Origin: an uncultured Mesocricetibacter sp.
GTDB lineage: Bacteria; Pseudomonadota; Gammaproteobacteria; Enterobacterales; Pasteurellaceae
Assembly (NCBI GenBank): GCA_905373425.1
Contig: CAJPST010000131.1
Span: forward strand, 1-6,154
Reading direction: 5' to 3'
Length of the DNA: 6,154 nt
Shown here: positions 4,891 to 6,154 of the stretch, piece after piece
How the letters are laid out: each line of letters starts with the position of its first letter
Position numbering within the stretch: position 1 is the first letter of the stretch
Made by a program: the position numbers and the translations under genes
Notes under the pieces: generated by a model
Databases searched by the model: none
Told to the model about the DNA's origin: nothing
Seen by the model: the letters and a program-made list of their open reading frames with translations, nothing else

Positions 4891-6154
4891 TTACGCTTGA
4901 CCTTTAACCGCTTTTAAGCCAGGGAACGGAGCAGGTGTACCAGCGCGTTCTAATGCTTCTTCAATACGGATTAATTGGTTGTATTTCGCAATACGGTCAG
5001 AACGGCTCATAGAACCAGTTTTGATTTGACCCGCTGCTGTACCAACCGCCAAGTCAGCGATAGTCGCATCTTCGGTTTCACCGGAACGGTGAGAGATTAC
5101 CGCGGTGTAACCAGCATCTTTCGCCATTTTAATCGCAGCCAAAGTTTCGCTTAAAGAACCGATTTGGTTGAATTTGATTAAGATGGAGTTTGCGATACCT
5201 TTTTCGATACCTTCTTTTAAGATTTTGGTGTTGGTTACGAATAAGTCATCACCCACTAATTGAACGCGACCACCCAATACTTTAGTTTGGTATGCGAAGC
5301 CTTCCCAGTCAGATTCGTCCTGACCGTCTTCAATAGATACGATTGGGTATTGTTTGGTTAATTCTTCTAAATAGTGTGTGAACTCTTGAGAAGTGAATGA
5401 ACGGCCTTCACCTTTCATTTCGTACTTGCCGCTTTCTTTATTGTAGAACTCGGAAGACGCACAGTCCATCGCTAATGTTACGTCTTTACCTAATACATAA
5501 CCTGCTTTTTCAACAGCTTCTTTAATGCAAGCTAATGCTTCCGCGTTAGAAGCCAGGTTTGGAGCAAAACCACCTTCATCACCTACAGCGGTGTTCAAGC
5601 CTTTGCCTTTTAATACTTTAGCTAAGTTGTGGAACACTTCTGCACCGATACGTAATGCTTCGCGTAAGGTTTTTGCACCAACCGGTTGAATCATGAATTC
5701 TTGAATATCAACGTTGTTGTCAGCGTGCTCACCACCGTTGATGATGTTCATCATTGGAAGCGGCATAGAATACACACCCGGAGTGCCATTTAAGTCTGCA
5801 ATGTGTTCGTAAAGTGCTTTACCTTTTGATGCGGCAGCCGCTTTCGCGTTTGCTAAGGAAACCGCTAAAATTGCGTTTGCACCGAATTTAGATTTGTTAT
5901 CTGTACCGTCTAAATCGATCATAATTTGGTCGATTTCAGCTTGGTTGGATGCGTCTTTACCAACAACCGCTTTAGCGATTTCGTTGTTGACGGCAGAAAC
6001 GGCTTTTAATACACCTTTACCTAAGAAACGGGATTTATCGCCATCGCGTAATTCTAAAGCTTCACGTGAACCGGTTGATGCGCCTGATGGAGCCGCTGCC
6101 AGACCAACGAAACCGCCTTCCAAGTGAACTTCTGCTTCAACTGTTGGATTACCA
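4891..6154 (-). CDS. eno: Enolase (phosphopyruvate hydratase), 5' end beyond the window
   Basis: Enolase converts 2-phosphoglycerate to phosphoenolpyruvate in glycolysis, and in many gammaproteobacteria also sits in the RNase E degradosome. The visible 420 residues begin at GNPTVEAEVHLEGG, which is residue 17 by comparison with E. coli. About 16 codons are therefore missing and the full length should be near 436. The apparent start at 6123 is a TTG leucine inside the gene, not the real start. Active-site segments are intact: GASTGSREA loop, DIQEFM, AVGDEGGFAPN, LAMDC, SIEDG, VGDDLFVTN, LIKFNQIGSL (catalytic lysine), SHRSGETED, and KTGSMSRSDR. These supply the three Mg2+ ligands (Asp, Glu, Asp) and the Lys/Glu acid-base pair. 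Codon choice is biased to GGT, GAA, AAA and similar codons, as expected of a highly expressed gene. The C-terminal tail (ERAGTPAPFPGLKAVKGQA) is longer than that of E. coli. The promoter is outside the window. Confidence 0.98.
   Translation of the reverse strand, partial: GNPTVEAEVHLEGGFVGLAAAPSGASTGSREALELRDGDKSRFLGKGVLKAVSAVNNEIAKAVVGKDASNQAEIDQIMIDLDGTDNKSKFGANAILAVSLANAKAAAASKGKALYEHIADLNGTPGVYSMPLPMMNIINGGEHADNNVDIQEFMIQPVGAKTLREALRIGAEVFHNLAKVLKGKGLNTAVGDEGGFAPNLASNAEALACIKEAVEKAGYVLGKDVTLAMDCASSEFYNKESGKYEMKGEGRSFTSQEFTHYLEELTKQYPIVSIEDGQDESDWEGFAYQTKVLGGRVQLVGDDLFVTNTKILKEGIEKGIANSILIKFNQIGSLSETLAAIKMAKDAGYTAVISHRSGETEDATIADLAVGTAAGQIKTGSMSRSDRIAKYNQLIRIEEALERAGTPAPFPGLKAVKGQA

Noticed and set aside
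6121..6123. TTG at 6123 as the start of enolase
   Set aside because: The frame continues upstream to the window edge with conserved enolase residues (GNPTVEAEVH), so the TTG is an internal leucine and the gene is cut by the window.
5894..6127. A 77-codon plus-strand frame opposite enolase
   Set aside because: It is a shadow of the strongly biased eno codons; no start signals or family resemblance.

Overview
The window looks like ordinary core chromosome from a member of the Pasteurellaceae. The main evidence is the 9-base DNA uptake signal AAGTGCGGT, the Haemophilus/Aggregatibacter/Pasteurella type rather than the Actinobacillus pleuropneumoniae type. It occurs seven times as an exact match in 6.15 kb, four of them as two inverted pairs that form terminator hairpins. 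MutS and enolase are also clearly gammaproteobacterial. The genus cannot be fixed from the sequence; Haemophilus or Aggregatibacter would fit.

All five firmly supported genes are on the minus strand, so the region is transcribed from right to left. In that order they are: eno (enolase, first ~16 codons beyond the right edge), a NUDIX hydrolase with a NUDIX-specific N-terminal domain, a 134-residue protein of unknown function, mutS (mismatch recognition ATPase), and an MgtC/SapB-family membrane protein. A possible sixth gene enters at the left edge, but only about 18 codons of it are visible and it is weakly supported.

Transcription units: eno ends in an uptake-signal hairpin terminator. That terminator sits directly in front of the NUDIX ribosome binding site. 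The NUDIX gene and the unknown gene are separated by 9 bp and form a translationally coupled pair, closed by a second uptake-signal hairpin. mutS has its own perfect -10 box just past that hairpin. The mgtC-like gene has a candidate promoter lying inside an imperfect inverted repeat, and a strong hairpin terminator after its stop. No gene-free stretch exceeds about 150 bp. I see no tRNA, rRNA, insertion sequence, prophage or CRISPR.

The genes do not form one pathway: eno is glycolysis, mutS is DNA repair, the NUDIX enzyme is nucleotide-derivative clean-up or turnover, and MgtC-like proteins are linked to Mg2+ and acid stress. I found no convincing undescribed system. The points most worth a second look are the eno terminator/NUDIX arrangement, the uptake-signal load of mutS, the dyad over the mgtC promoter, and the uncharacterised partner of the NUDIX gene.
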